DNA of 64,000 bases, from NCBI GenBank assembly GCA_023525715.1, contig CM042010.1, positions 84,321,894 to 84,385,893 on the forward strand. Reading direction: 5' to 3'. A model generated the notes under the pieces. The model was not told the origin of the DNA, ran no database searches, and saw only the letters and a program-made list of their open reading frames with translations. Origin of the DNA: Cichorium intybus (lineage: Eukaryota > Streptophyta > Magnoliopsida > Asterales > Asteraceae). Both the position numbers and the translations under genes were made by a program. Positions 37,068 to 48,666 of the stretch are shown piece by piece; within the stretch, counting starts at the first letter, position 1, and every line of letters starts with the position of its first letter.

Positions 37068-40000
37068 TTTGTTTCCCGATAGAGATTTATGATGACCACA
37101 TTAAACTACTTAATCGAACACATCAATCTAGTCAGAGCCCGGCCGAGCGTTTTGGTGTCATCATCAAATCATCGAGGGGCACACATATATCGTTTCTCCT
37201 TGTTAGGGCAGAAGGAACAGATCAACTTTAACTACATAGTCTCTGTCTACTTCATCATGTTATATCCAGACATACCCTTTATAACCACCAGTTACAGATA
37301 GTGTTTGAGTAGGCCGATGCACAACAAAATCATAAAACAGATCCTCATGCATCTTGGTTTGAAGAATAATATATATTATCATCCTAGATTACTTGTGACT
37401 TGATCCATGAAGTAATCTCTAGGTGCGGGTTGTTCCAATACTTGAATCTTTACCAAACACTCGTGAGGGTTAGTCGCAATTACCATGCTATGTCTAATCA
37501 CTATAGACAATATACAGACACTCATGAAAGTCTTAAATCACTACTTGCCTCCAAGAGTACGACCGACTGTCGAAGTTTGAGTAAATTAATACTCGGGAAG
37601 CGGGTTCTAAACATGCTAAAGTGAAACACAATGTTAAAACAATGTGAATGGTAGTTACTCAACTTATTACCAAGTCTCTATATGATAATCATCAATTCAA
37701 ATATATTTTAATATTGTTACATCTTTCTTGGTTCTAATAAACTTATAATTGAGATTTTATTTGTCTATATACCCAAAATGACCTTCATTTTGTCTATGTA
37801 TCGATATTATTGAGTTTATCTGATCGAATATCATTATGATCATATCTCAATGTGTCATGTTACATTTCTCTATAGCATTCCTTGAGTATGTGTTTTGACT
37901 TCTCATAGCCTTTTGGATTCCTTAGTCAAGAAGACTGAATCCTTTTAGAAGATTTCAAGGTGTTTCAAGATGTTGAGGACAACCATCAAGATACCAATGA
38001 AATTCTTTTAACCATAAAGTCTATAGTATCATAGGTGATACTTAAACTCTTTTGTAGAGTTAGTTCATACTTTCATATTCAGAATCTTTCCAAATTTTTG
38101 TAATTTACGTTCACCCTAAACATAACTACTTGTTTTGTCATGTATGTTCTAGTAATGCTCTCAACCACGGTCCAGTGACTTCTGCCAAGTCTTGTCCTGA
38201 AACTGACTTACTGTGCTCTAAGCATCCAAGTTGTCAAGATAAGTTCATGACACTTATGATCGATCTAATAGCAGAAGCTCATGGGATCTGACTCATATTG
38301 TTGTGAACTTCTTTAGTGCCAGAATATATTAATCATGTGTCATGATTTAGAAAACTCTTTTCTTGAAGTCATGCATCTTGAATTTCTTCAAGATCATGCT
38401 CAAACTTGGCTATGTCCCTTCAGAAGTTTTTATCTATCTCTATAGATTCTTATACCAAGTATGCATGTCGTATCTTCCGTAGTCGTTTTATAGCAAATCA
38501 TTTCTTAAAGCCAATTCATTACACTATATAACAATAAGAAACTGTTTCCTACAAGTAGTATGTTACTAATATACACTAACAGGAAGACTAGAACAATGCT
38601 CTCACTAGCTTTGACATAATCATAGAAGTCTTTCATGCTTTCACAAAATCCAAACACTTGGCATATTTTATGATTGCAAAGATCCTGGCTTGCGAGGTGC
38701 TCGTTTTATTTTTTGGATGAATCTCTTGAGCTATGTACATTCTGTTCGGATATTTTTGCATGTTGAAAACCTCTTGGTTGTGACATACACACAACCCCTT
38801 TGTTTTCCATTTAAGGAAAGCGTTTCCGATCACCCAATTTGCTACGACTCACGAAATGCAGTTGTGGCAGATGATATCTTCACAGATTCATTCTTAGCTC
38901 CTGATGAGAGTGCTTGTCTCATAATCAATTTCTTGAGTCTGAGCATTTCCCTACTCAACCAGTTTTTCTTTGAATGTATGTACATTCCTATCTATGTTGT
39001 TTTCTTTTGAAGATTCAATTACTCCCACTGGTTGTTAGGCCAGGTGTAAGATTAGTCAAACTAATACATAGGCTGAGTCTCACCCTTTTATATCCTCTAT
39101 TTGGCACTAACTGGGGCTCACCAATGCTTCCATGTAGTTGGATTACTCTTCGTACTGACTTAGTGTTTTACCACTAATCAGTGTATCACCTTTTAGTAAT
39201 ATGAGACCATAATACGTCATGAAGGTGACCAATACTACTGGACTTGCAAAACGGATGCAGTATGTCAAGTTTTTCTCATAATATGAATCTGATCCCTAGT
39301 TAAGTCCTATTGTTCACTAAAGGTTTATTAATTGGTTAATCCTTGAATCTCTTCATAATTGCTCTTACTCCCACTGGTTTCTTAGGATATGAGATCTTTC
39401 CAAAGAAAGACTCTTCTTTCGAGATACAAATACTTGTTCTCGAGCGACTTGTAAAATAAGTATCCAAGGCACTTGTGGAATGACCAGTGAAACGACAATT
39501 CTGATTTGGTTTAGGCTAGTTATGAGGTTCAGATGACCCCAGACCTTTTGTGCACAAGTGAGGGAGGAATACCACTTCACATTTCAGAAGATGTCTGTGC
39601 AAACTTCTTAGTTATTTTTGGTTCTTATGGTTTAACTGATTGGAATATATAATCTTTCGAAACTAATTTGAAGTGTACCTTGATACATCATGAACCGAAC
39701 CATTTCAAACAATGTTCGACTTCCTCTTTTTTATAGCATCGTAGTTTTCATTGGAAGGAGATGACTATGAAACGATTTCACAGTTCCTAAGATGTTCGTG
39801 AAACTTATTTACTCATATTTTTATCCTTGTTGATTTTCTACTTCATTCTCAAAAACTTTGAACAATTCAAAGCTTCTAATTACCGTATATATCAATAAAA
39901 AAGTTATATTTGCTAAATGAAATATAACTAATCGTGTTTATTAGATCTGGGTAGTTCACAAGAACTAGTGTGGACATTTCCTTATAATCTTGATTTCTTT

Positions 40001-41587
40001 CACATCTTGTGAATTATGACTTTGTTGATTTTCTAATTTAATTTAAGAGTTGCATTCATCATATAACTCTAAGTCAAATGATTCCAAAATCCTATCCACT
40101 TGGATCTTTGGTTGATGCAATCCATATTTAAATCTAATTCTAACAATCATACAAACACAATTATATATATCTAATACACTTTTGGATGTATCAATAATCA
40201 AATTATTACTATTAATGCAATTCAATACATTCACACAACATTGTAAGGATAATATAAAACAACCAAACTTTTATAAAAGAAAAAATATCACTATTTTTAA
40301 TAAAAACAAAATAAATATCCTCAAAACAATGTAGAATATGAAAACAATGTAGAATATCTAACTCATCAAAACTACATGAGACCGTAATCCCGATCCTGTA
40401 ACAGCAGCAGTGCTCTCACGATCTGAATAAGCTCCTATGCATCAGTGTCAAGCATGCTACTAAGTCCCTGCATACAGTGCAAATATGAGAAACATATCCT
40501 GAATTAAGGAATTAAGGATCAGAAGGTTTTTGAGTTTTAGATACCTGAGTTGCCAAACGATTTGGCTTTGGAGTATCTTCCAATCTTTCTGTGATTGTAT
40601 ACCACCCTGTGAATTCCCAGCTTGAGACACCTCATAACAGGCCCAACAGTTGCCCTGGACCTTTTCTTGATATGTCTCATGACTGGACTCAATCCTGAAG
40701 TAGCTGGATTAGTGGAACCATGTATCACTATGAACGACTCATACAGTGTCAACATCGAATGCATCTCCATGATAGACTTGTTCTGGTTCCTCTTTCTATA
40801 CATCTGAATGAACAGATCATACTGGCTGATCAGTGAGCCGAGAATGATGTTACCACTCAACTCCCGATCAATAGGGTGACCAAGTCTGCACAGCTTGCTG
40901 ATCTATACCTCAATCATGAGAACATGCGGACCGACGCTACTACCTTCTTCAAGCTTGCATCCTTCAAGTTCTTTGAAGATCCTACTTCGTTCTTGCTCAA
41001 CCAGTTCTTGGAACTTTTCCTCAACTAGACGTGCTAAGTCGTAAGGACCCAGAAACTCGATATCTCTACGGATCTCGAGGTCAATGGTCAATAGCATAAG
41101 GCAACGAATGTCCTCAGAATCATCAATAAGGAAATCAAGTTGATCACGAAGTTCCTGTGTAGTGCCATCCCTAGGTAGAATGTGGAGGGGACTCTTAATC
41201 AGATATGACTTCCCTTCATACGTTAGAATGAGATTCGAAGTGTGAAGCCAGTCTAGATAGTTCAGACCAGTCAGCTTATCCATATCTAGCAGATACTTCT
41301 TAAAGTTTTCAGATATGGGTGATGGAGGAGAAGGAGGAGAATTAACACATGTTTTCAGACATCTATAAAATCAAATTTAAGTTAGTTTAATCTTAAACCT
41401 TTTAAACAATTACCTAGTTATTATTTAACAAGGCTAGGATCCAAAATCTCCCAATTATGATGTGAAGAGGGATGCCGTAATCACAACATAATGGTCATTA
41501 AGGTAGATAAACTATTTATCAATTTCAGTCTCTATGGAATTCCTAGGACTGTGAGATTCATTACTTAAGCTCAATCACATGTTAATC
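37068..41587 (-). mobile_element. family-D copia relic K, reversed and truncated
   Basis: Sequence matching element D in reverse: the D 3' region (28600-28700) corresponds to 37080-37150, and the D gag and start of the leader correspond to 40537-41587. Both LTRs are missing. The left end abuts element E; the right end is cut in the leader by the LTR of element F at 41588. Between the ends (37150-40530) it is non-coding and much diverged. Confidence 0.78.
40537..41350 (-). pseudogene. copia gag remnant of relic K
   Basis: Minus strand: 'PPSPPSPISENFKKYLLDMD', then 'KLTGLNYLDWLHTSNLIL', as in the gag of D, but the first codons are out of frame. A 126-codon frame ends at 40903 and the remainder is read in a second frame (40860-40537), including 'SLISQYDLFIQMYRKRNQN' and a basic stretch. 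Like D it shows no zinc knuckle. Confidence 0.85.
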
Positions 41588-42053
41588 TGTTAGGAGTTGA
41601 ATTCGATCAAACAGTGAATTTAGACTAAGTATTATCACAAACGATATCAAGCAATATGAACAACACAATGAAATAAGATAAGAACTAAGAAGAACATAAT
41701 AGGATATGGATAAAGTGTGTCGAATGCTTGGATTTCACAGATTAGGGTTTTACAATGGATGGTGGATCAAAGTAACACTCGACACAGTAGTGTATCTCTA
41801 ATATATATACATAATTAGAGATATGATAGTACAAACATAATCAGGGAATATCCTATCAGTGTACTAGCCAATAGGAATAAAGATTCATGCAACACGTAGT
41901 CTGCTGAACACGCGTGCCTTCAAAAGATATTACAGCTAAGCCTTCGGATCCTTCAGGATAAACCCTTCAGAGTCTTTAGGCTTTGGGGTCTTCTTACACT
42001 TTGTCTTCTAGACTTCGGATGGGAAAGCGCTTCAGCACAAACATACCTCAACA
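41588..42053 (-). repeat. 3' LTR of element F (466 bp)
   Basis: On the minus strand it starts TGTTGAGGTATG and ends CAACTCCTAACA. It begins right after the PPT. No second copy is in the window. Confidence 0.85.
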
Positions 42054-42067
42054 ATCTCCCCCTTTGT
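42054..42067 (-). promoter_or_regulatory. polypurine tract of element F
   Basis: On the minus strand aaagggggagat lies immediately before the LTR. The AAGGGGGAGA form is typical of plant copia elements. Confidence 0.88.
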
Positions 42068-42178
42068 GTGAAGTGCATCTGAAGCCTATCTTTGGTAGTT
42101 CTTCGTGAAAGCCTGTTTTAAGGCATACCTCACTGTTAGCCACCAGTTGAGGTGTTCTCTAACTTTCTTCTTCTCCTC

Positions 42179-43024
42179 CTAGTGATTCACAAAACAATTG
42201 TTCACCAAGGCCAAGACTTGAGAAATGGATTCCAAAGGGTAAAGACCCTTGTAGTCGATTTCAAAAAATTTAGTAACCACTGTTTCTTTATCACTGGATA
42301 GTCCCTTAAACACAACACCCCAGGGCTTTTCCACAATCTGCCCGGCTTTCAAATGATCAAAATTTTCAATAGTAGTTGGTGGAGGTGCAAGAGACTGTCC
42401 GAAGAGATTTGCCACTTCGATATCGAATTTGGCAAATCTGAGAAGATAGTTTCGGAAGAATGAGGAGATTTGGTTCTTTGCTGCTCCGAAGACCATCATT
42501 GATTCAACTTCATTTCCAGGAGAGTTATTCAGTAGATTAAGAAGTACTATGAAATCAGTTGGATTCATGATTGGGAAGTCTACTATAGTAAATCTTGAAT
42601 CTTCTTCTTTAGTGCCCCGAAGTACAAAGAAATCAATGTTCTGAAATCCTTCGTACCTTTCTCCTTCCTTGATGGAAATGACCTTCATGATCTTCTTCTC
42701 ACTCCACACATAATTCGGAGCCTTGATGTATTTGGCGTGGAAAGCAACCTTTCTTTTCTTGAAAGACGTCAATTGTTCTTTTGGCAATTCTATTTCAAAT
42801 TGAAGAAAAGCAAAGGTTTTTGGGTTGTAGGGTAAATCTAGTTGTCTATTAACAGAAATTTTTGTGTCAAAGCTTCGGAGAGGAAGCCTGTTGAATACTC
42901 GGTAGTCAGTGAAACCAATTGTTGTGATCAATTCAGCTGTCCAGGTTTGATTTTCATTGGCAATGGTATTGATCAAGAGCATCTTTTTGTATTCTTCCTC
43001 TCTTTCTATAAGAATTTGCTCCAT
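42179..43024 (-). CDS. 3'-terminal ORF of element F, unassigned (281 aa shown)
   Basis: An uninterrupted frame ending 125 bp before the LTR. I do not recognise a domain. It is mixed in charge, with several aromatic-rich blocks (FTDYRVFNRLPLRSFD, YIKAPNYVWSEKK, FFRNYLLRFAKFD), no clear transmembrane segment and no signal peptide. The Met used is probably internal: the same frame is open upstream to about 43120 (through a Thr/Gly-rich linker) and appears to continue, after a stop, into a coiled-coil region. The position between pol and the 3' LTR is where env-like or accessory ORFs sit in some plant copia elements. Role unknown. Confidence 0.6.
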   Translation of the reverse strand: MEQILIEREEEYKKMLLINTIANENQTWTAELITTIGFTDYRVFNRLPLRSFDTKISVNRQLDLPYNPKTFAFLQFEIELPKEQLTSFKKRKVAFHAKYIKAPNYVWSEKKIMKVISIKEGERYEGFQNIDFFVLRGTKEEDSRFTIVDFPIMNPTDFIVLLNLLNNSPGNEVESMMVFGAAKNQISSFFRNYLLRFAKFDIEVANLFGQSLAPPPTTIENFDHLKAGQIVEKPWGVVFKGLSSDKETVVTKFFEIDYKGLYPLESISQVLALVNNCFVNH

Positions 43025-44351
43025 AAGTGGAGCAATCCTTAACTCTTTGACTTCAGGCTTTGTACCGGAACTGCCTGCTTCTGTTGTTGTGGTAGTACCA
43101 AAGGTTGGACCACCTTTGGATTATATTGGTGGTATGAAGTCTAGTCTGCCCAAGAAAGTGGGTTGATAAGTTGTTTTTGGTTCGAAGGTTGTTGTGATCA
43201 AAGCACGAGACCCTGAGGCTTTGGATTCTCCCCCTTGTGAGGGTTGAGCCTGTGGTTCACCCTGAGCAATCCCTTAGGGTCTCGATTTGGCAGCTTGAGC
43301 ACGTTCCATTTTAATGGCAATATTGATCATTTGCTGAAGAGTGTTTTCAGCTTTTCAACAATGTCCGAAGTGATGGCTGTGTTGGTCTTCTTGAGTTCTT
43401 TCGTGAAAACAGCCACTGCAGATTTTGACTATTCCGCAGTCAGCTCTTCAATCCTCTTGTGGGCATCAGACAGATGTTTTGCAAAACCAGTCTGATATTG
43501 AGAGTTGAAGGATTTTGTTTCAGCGCGAAGGTCATTCAGGGCCTTCATCACTTCGGAGTTTGATGACTCTATTCTCTCAACAAGAGCATCAATCCTTTTC
43601 TTTGTCTGCTCCTTTACGCCTTGTTCTCGAGATTTTTTAAGGAGAGAAAGGGAAGGAAAGGGGAAGAAAGTTGTGTTCTCCAGTTTTTTTTAAGGAAGGA
43701 AAGGGGAGGAAGGGATAGAAGTCGTGTTCTCGAGTTTTTTTTAAGAAGGGAAAGGGAAAGGAAGGGAGGGGAAGGAAAATAAGGGGTAAGAAAAGAAAAG
43801 AAAGGAAATATCCATTTCTTTCCTCTCCTTCCCTTCCATTTCCTTTCTTTCCTTTCTCTCCCTTTCTCTTCAAATTTTAACTCAAGAACGGGGCGTTAGG
43901 AGCCTGTGTCTTTCTTCCACGTGTTCAACCGATGTGTTGAACTTTCCTTAAAAAATACTTTGAATTTTGACATGTTGATCCATTATTCATTTTTCTGAGC
44001 CCTTGACCAATTCATCTATCTTTTTGGTCAGGGCTTAAAAAACACTTCCCTCATGTTTCTTTGAAGGATCAAAGCCAGTGTGTGTTTGGAGAAGAGCATC
44101 TAGCTTGCGGTTTAGAGTCTTGTATTATTTAACAAAAATGAAAGCACCATCATCCAAGGTGTCATCATCTGTTTCTTCTATCACTATTGGTGCCATGTGA
44201 AAGGCAGCCATAGTCTCTTCTGCTGAAGGTGGTTTAGATAGTAAGGTGGTTTCAAAGTCGAAGTCTTCTTGGAAAGGATAATCAGGAAGTCATGAATCCA
44301 GACCAGAAGAAGAGATGTTTAACATTGGGTTGGAGGAGGTGATGATTGGTT
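43025..44351 (-). pseudogene. upstream part of the F 3' ORF: acidic segment and coiled coil, broken
   Basis: Minus strand, several frames. 44350-44100 encodes an acidic segment ('VIEETDDDTLDDGAF') with stops. 43620-43340 encodes a heptad-like, charged stretch ('RIDALVERIESSNSEV', 'AHKRIEELTAESKSAV') that should form a coiled coil and ends in a stop. 43330-43100 is a Gln/Pro/Gly-rich linker in the frame of the 281-codon ORF, with one or two stops. A 279-bp MITE interrupts the coiled coil. Together these look like one former protein of perhaps 600 residues. Confidence 0.65.
43617..43895. mobile_element. small MITE with TTA target duplication (279 bp)
   Basis: Flanked by TTA at 43614-43616 and 43896-43898. 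Ends are inverted: CGCCTTGTTCTCGAG against CGCCCCGTTCTTGAG. The interior is almost pure purine on one arm and pyrimidine on the other, with three copies of a gttctcgagttttttttaag-like unit on the left. Excision with one TTA brings the flanking coiled-coil frame together. TTA duplication suggests a PIF/Harbinger origin; the TIR start is not the commonest one for that group. Confidence 0.75.
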
Positions 44352-44630
44352 TGTTAGTTCTATATGCCCAAGGATGATCATAAAATGATATTACTAATAA
44401 CACATGATCCTATAGGGTCACACCAATAACAAGTTTGACACCAATTATATCATTTTGACATTGGATTATGAATCATAATAAAATGATAATCTGCTTGCAA
44501 TTTAATTTTGAAGAATTATTATTTAATCAAATAATAATTGTTTCAATAGTTGATTCATATAAGATGAAATAATTTTTGAGAGTTATATATATTTGCGTCA
44601 TTTATTTGAAAATTGATACAAATATATCCA

Positions 44631-44636
<6 letters not shown>

Positions 44637-44705
<69 letters not shown>

Positions 44706-44758
44706 TGTATGAATATATATATTTATATAATTATGGAATTATATATATATATATATAT
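44637..44758. repeat. TA microsatellite, left flank of G1
   Basis: About 60 bp of pure TA, then 40 bp of imperfect TA-rich sequence, then 18 bp of TA directly touching the G1 LTR. Confidence 0.95.
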
Positions 44759-45027
44759 AGTTATAAATTCAGCGTTACCACGACAATTATGAACAAACTA
44801 AAAACTAGAATATAGATGAAGAAAGAAAGAAAGCTTGAGAGCTTGGAGAGAGTAGAGAGAGTTTATATCACTTGTGAAAGAGTTGATATGAGATGCATTT
44901 TCTTCCTTACATTGATGGTCTATTTATACTACCAAATTTACTATTCAAATATAGTTGTTTAATTGGTAAATGGAAGGTGATGACAAAGTGATTACATAAT
45001 TATGTTATTCACCAATTACTTGTAACA
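44759..45027 (-). repeat. 3' LTR of G1 (269 bp)
   Basis: On the plus strand it runs from agttataaattcagcg to acttgtaaca. The outermost base has changed (AG where the other LTR has TG). A TATA box tataaata is on the minus strand at about 44926-44934. Confidence 0.93.
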
Positions 45028-45037
45028 CTCCCCCTTG
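45028..45037 (-). promoter_or_regulatory. polypurine tract of G1
   Basis: aagggggag on the minus strand, directly before the 3' LTR; the same site occurs in H at 56679-56687. Confidence 0.9.
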
Positions 45038-45186
45038 AATGACATCATTCTACATCAGAGTTCAACTTTGAAGTACTGCCTCATTAAAAACCTTGCTAAA
45101 GAAAACCCAGTGGGAAAAAACTTTAGTGGAGGGAAAAAGAGTGCAGTGTCTAGTTGACTCCCCCTCATTTAGATATTTAATGACCA

Positions 45187-48100
45187 TTATGTATTGTGCA
45201 GATGTCTCATTCCAATACCATGAACATGTTTTCTAAAAATCTTGGTAGGAAGTGCCTTTGTGAAAAGATCTGCTGCATTGTTGCTAGATTGAACATATTT
45301 TAGTTCAATCTGTTGATTCTTTATACACTCTTGAGTGTATTCAAAAAACTTTGGAGGAATATGTTTTGTCCAGTCGCTTTTGATGTACCCTTCTTTCATT
45401 TGAGCGACACATGCTGCATTATCTTCATAGATTAAGGTTGGAGATTTATCTTTATCAATTCCACAAGAAGTCAGGATAAGTTGTGTCATCGATCTTAACC
45501 ATGAACATTCTCTACTAGCTTCATTTAGAGCAATTACTTCTGCATGATTTGAAGATGTGGCGACGAGTGTTTGCTTTTGAGAATGCCAAGATATTGCAGT
45601 ACCTCTATTCATGAATACATATCCAGTTTGAGATCTAGCTTTATGAGGATTAGACAAGTAACCTGCATCTACATAACCAATCATGCCTTGTTTTGAACTA
45701 TTAAGAAAAAATAAACCTAAATCAGTAGTTCCGCGAAGGTATCGTAATATGTGCTTGATTCCATTCCAGTGTCTTTTTGTTGGAGATGAACTAAATCTTG
45801 CTAATAGATTTACTGCAAAAGAAATGTCAGGTCTAGTACAATTAGTAAGATACATAAGAGCTCCAATTGCATTAAGATATGGTACTTCTGGACCAAGAAT
45901 TTCTTCATTTTCCTCACAAGGGCGATATGGATCTTTGTCAATATTTAGTGATCTAACAATCATTGGAGAGCTTAATGGTTTGGCTTTATCCATATTAAAA
46001 CGTTTCAAGACCCTTTCTGTATAGTTCGATTGATGGACAAGTATCCCATTTGGCATATGCTCAATCTGTAAACCAAGATAATATTTGGTTTTCCCAAGGT
46101 CTTTCATTTCAAATTCTTTCTTTAAAAATTCAATCACTTCAAGGATTTCTTTATTCGTCCCAATAATGTTCAGATCATCAACATAGACGGCTATAATCAC
46201 ATATACAGATGTTGTTTTCTTAATAAATACACACGGACAAATAGTATTGTTTTTATAGCCTTTGCTTATTAAGTAATCACTTAGACGATTGTACCACATA
46301 CGTCCAGATTGCTTTAACCCATACAATGATCTTTGCAGTTTGATAGAATATATTTTTTTGGGTTTTGCACTTAATGCTTCTGGCATTTTAAATCCTTCGG
46401 GGATTTTCATATATATATCACTGTCAAGTGATCCATATAAGTAAGCAGTAACAACATCCATAAGATGCATATCTAAATTTTCAGAAACTGCTAGACTGAT
46501 TAAATATCTGAAAGTGATTTCATCCATAACAGGAGAATATGTTTCTTCATAATCGATTCCCGGCCTTTGAGAAAAACCCTGAGCAACAAGCCTGGCTTTG
46601 TATCTCACAATTTCATTTTTCTCATTTCTTTTTCGTATAAAAATCCATCTGTATCCCAATGGTTTCACAACTCCAGGTGTGAGTATAATAGGTCCAAAAA
46701 CCTTTCTGTTATTGAGAGACGTTAATTTAGCTTGCATGGCCTCTTTCCATTTACCCCAATCCTGCCTATTTTGGCATTCAATGACAGATTGTGGTTCTGG
46801 ATCCTCATTGATAATATTGCATGCAACTGAATAAGAAAATAATATATCTTCTAATTCATATTGGCTCCTTACTATTTTTATATGACCATAATTAATTTCA
46901 ATCTCCTTATCATTTATTTCCTCAACTGGGGAAGTAATGTTATTTTGTGTTTCTTCATGAACACTTTCATTATGCTCAAACATATTTTCCATTCCTCTTC
47001 TTTTTCTAGGATTTGCATCCTTAGAACCAAATGGCCTTACACGCTTCAGGCGTGCTTTGGATTCTTGAGTTACTTTTTTATCAGATTGTCTATCAGGGAG
47101 TTCAATTCGAGCTAGAGCGTTAACAGCAGGTATATATGATTTAGTAACTCTTTTTGTATCAGTAAATGCATCAGGTAATTGATTTGCAACTTCTTGCAAA
47201 TGTATTATTTTTTGAACACCCATCTCACATTCTTGTGTACGGGGATCAAGATATGATAAAGAAGGTTCATACCATGAAACATTCTTTTCTTGGGTTTTCA
47301 TTTCTCCCCCAAGCGTTGGGAAATTTTCTTCATTGAAATGGCAATCAGCAAGACGTGCTGTAAACATATCACCTGTCAAAGGTTCAAGATATCTTATTAT
47401 TGAATTTGTTTCAAAACCAACATATATTCCCAACCTCCTTTGAGGACCCATTTTTGTACGTTGTGGTGGAGCAATAGGAACATATACTGCACTTCCAAAA
47501 ATTTTAAGGTGGGATATATCTGGTTCTTTTCCAGAAACAAGTTGAAGGAGAGAATGTGTATGATATGCACTTGGTCTCATACGAATCAGTGATGCAGCAT
47601 GTAAAATTGCATGACCCCATATGGAAACTGGAAGTTTTGTTCTCATTATTAATGGTCTAGCTATTAATTGGAGACGTTTAATCAGTGATTCTGCTAAACC
47701 ATTTTGAGTGTGTACATGTGCAACTGGATGCTCAACAGTAATTCCTATAGACATACAATAATCATTAAATACTTGAGACGTAAACTCACCTGCATTATCA
47801 AGTCTTACTTTATTGATGTTATAATCAGGAAAATGTGCTCTCAGTTTAATAATCTGAGTTAGGAATTTTGCGAATGCCATGTTACGAGTTGATAATAGGC
47901 AAACATGAGACCATCTAGTTGATGCATCTATTAAGACCATAAAGTATTTAAATGGTCCAGAAGGTGGATGAATTGGTCCACATATGTCACCTTGAATTCT
48001 TTCTAGAAATCTAGGTGATTCCCTTTCAACTTTCATTGGTGAAGGTCTTGTGATTAATTTCCCAAGGGAACAAGAAATACACGGGTTCTTATTACCTATT

Positions 48101-48666
48101 TGAGGGAACTTCTGGTCCTTCAATGGATGCCCAAATGTATTTTCAATTATTCGGCGCATCATTGTTAATCCTGGATGGCCCAGCCTGTCATGCCACAAAC
48201 TAAATATTCTAGGATCACAAAATTTTTCTTTAACCACCAAATTTGACTCAACTATATTTATATATGTAAAATGTAAACCAGAATCAAATTGTGGTAATTT
48301 CTTCAATATATGGTTTTCATTTATTATAAACATATATTTCTTGTTTCCTATTGTTTTAGTGAATGTGTCATATCCGTTAAGATATATATCATTAAAACCC
48401 AATAAATTTCTATTTGACTTTGGGGAAAATAACGCATTACTGATTACAAACTTCGTAACATTAGGTAACATGAAACAAGCATTTCCTGCTCCTACAATCA
48501 AGTCTACAGGACCTGATATTGTTTTTATGTGTCCTTTTACGGGTTTTAGTGTGGAAAAATATTTCTTTGTTTTCAAGACGGTGTGTGTGGTACCACAATC
48601 AATTATTAAGAGTTCGCCAAGATTTCCTTGGTTTTGTGCTCCAGTTGAACTCATTTTGAACTTCAT
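45187..48666 (-). CDS. copia Pol polyprotein of G1 (1159 aa), apparently intact
   Basis: Domains in order: protease (IDCGTTHT, Asp at about residue 23; a DCG form of D-S/T-G); GAG-pre-integrase and HHCC finger ('LWHDRLGHPG' at about 153, 'CISC' at about 198); integrase core with Asp about 226 (GDICGP), Asp about 287 (LDNAGEF) and Glu about 323 (GLAES), giving D-D-35-E; RT with 'YKARLVAQGFSQ' and YVDD at about 828; RNase H with Asp about 998 (GYVDAGYL), Glu about 1041 (HAEVIAL), Asp about 1079 (YEDNAA) and Asp about 1129 (NAADLFTKAL). No stop interrupts it. It starts 118 bp downstream of the gag stop, in a different frame, so it is a separate ORF; how it is translated is not evident. Confidence 0.95.
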   Translation of the reverse strand: MKFKMSSTGAQNQGNLGELLIIDCGTTHTVLKTKKYFSTLKPVKGHIKTISGPVDLIVGAGNACFMLPNVTKFVISNALFSPKSNRNLLGFNDIYLNGYDTFTKTIGNKKYMFIINENHILKKLPQFDSGLHFTYINIVESNLVVKEKFCDPRIFSLWHDRLGHPGLTMMRRIIENTFGHPLKDQKFPQIGNKNPCISCSLGKLITRPSPMKVERESPRFLERIQGDICGPIHPPSGPFKYFMVLIDASTRWSHVCLLSTRNMAFAKFLTQIIKLRAHFPDYNINKVRLDNAGEFTSQVFNDYCMSIGITVEHPVAHVHTQNGLAESLIKRLQLIARPLIMRTKLPVSIWGHAILHAASLIRMRPSAYHTHSLLQLVSGKEPDISHLKIFGSAVYVPIAPPQRTKMGPQRRLGIYVGFETNSIIRYLEPLTGDMFTARLADCHFNEENFPTLGGEMKTQEKNVSWYEPSLSYLDPRTQECEMGVQKIIHLQEVANQLPDAFTDTKRVTKSYIPAVNALARIELPDRQSDKKVTQESKARLKRVRPFGSKDANPRKRRGMENMFEHNESVHEETQNNITSPVEEINDKEIEINYGHIKIVRSQYELEDILFSYSVACNIINEDPEPQSVIECQNRQDWGKWKEAMQAKLTSLNNRKVFGPIILTPGVVKPLGYRWIFIRKRNEKNEIVRYKARLVAQGFSQRPGIDYEETYSPVMDEITFRYLISLAVSENLDMHLMDVVTAYLYGSLDSDIYMKIPEGFKMPEALSAKPKKIYSIKLQRSLYGLKQSGRMWYNRLSDYLISKGYKNNTICPCVFIKKTTSVYVIIAVYVDDLNIIGTNKEILEVIEFLKKEFEMKDLGKTKYYLGLQIEHMPNGILVHQSNYTERVLKRFNMDKAKPLSSPMIVRSLNIDKDPYRPCEENEEILGPEVPYLNAIGALMYLTNCTRPDISFAVNLLARFSSSPTKRHWNGIKHILRYLRGTTDLGLFFLNSSKQGMIGYVDAGYLSNPHKARSQTGYVFMNRGTAISWHSQKQTLVATSSNHAEVIALNEASRECSWLRSMTQLILTSCGIDKDKSPTLIYEDNAACVAQMKEGYIKSDWTKHIPPKFFEYTQECIKNQQIELKYVQSSNNAADLFTKALPTKIFRKHVHGIGMRHLHNT

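Larger units (their letters stand above)
41588..44351 (-). mobile_element. 3' part of copia-like element F
   Basis: A 3' LTR (41588-42053), a strong polypurine tract and a long 3'-terminal coding region, all on the minus strand. The 5' part is cut off at 44352 by LTR L and may continue beyond the window after L. The 5 bases left of the LTR are taatc; the partner copy is not in view. No pol domain is visible, so assignment to copia rests on LTR and PPT style only. Confidence 0.7.

Noticed and set aside
42179..43024. Envelope gene in element F
   Set aside because: No signal peptide, transmembrane segment or cleavage site is visible; position alone does not support an env call.
43637..43873. 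Lys/Glu-rich then Phe/Leu-rich 78-codon frame
   Set aside because: Product of the purine/pyrimidine arms of a MITE.
44352..44636. 3' LTR of element E
   Set aside because: It starts an E-like LTR but is well diverged from the E 5' LTR, has no polypurine tract before it and lies in F coding sequence, so it belongs to a separate element (L).
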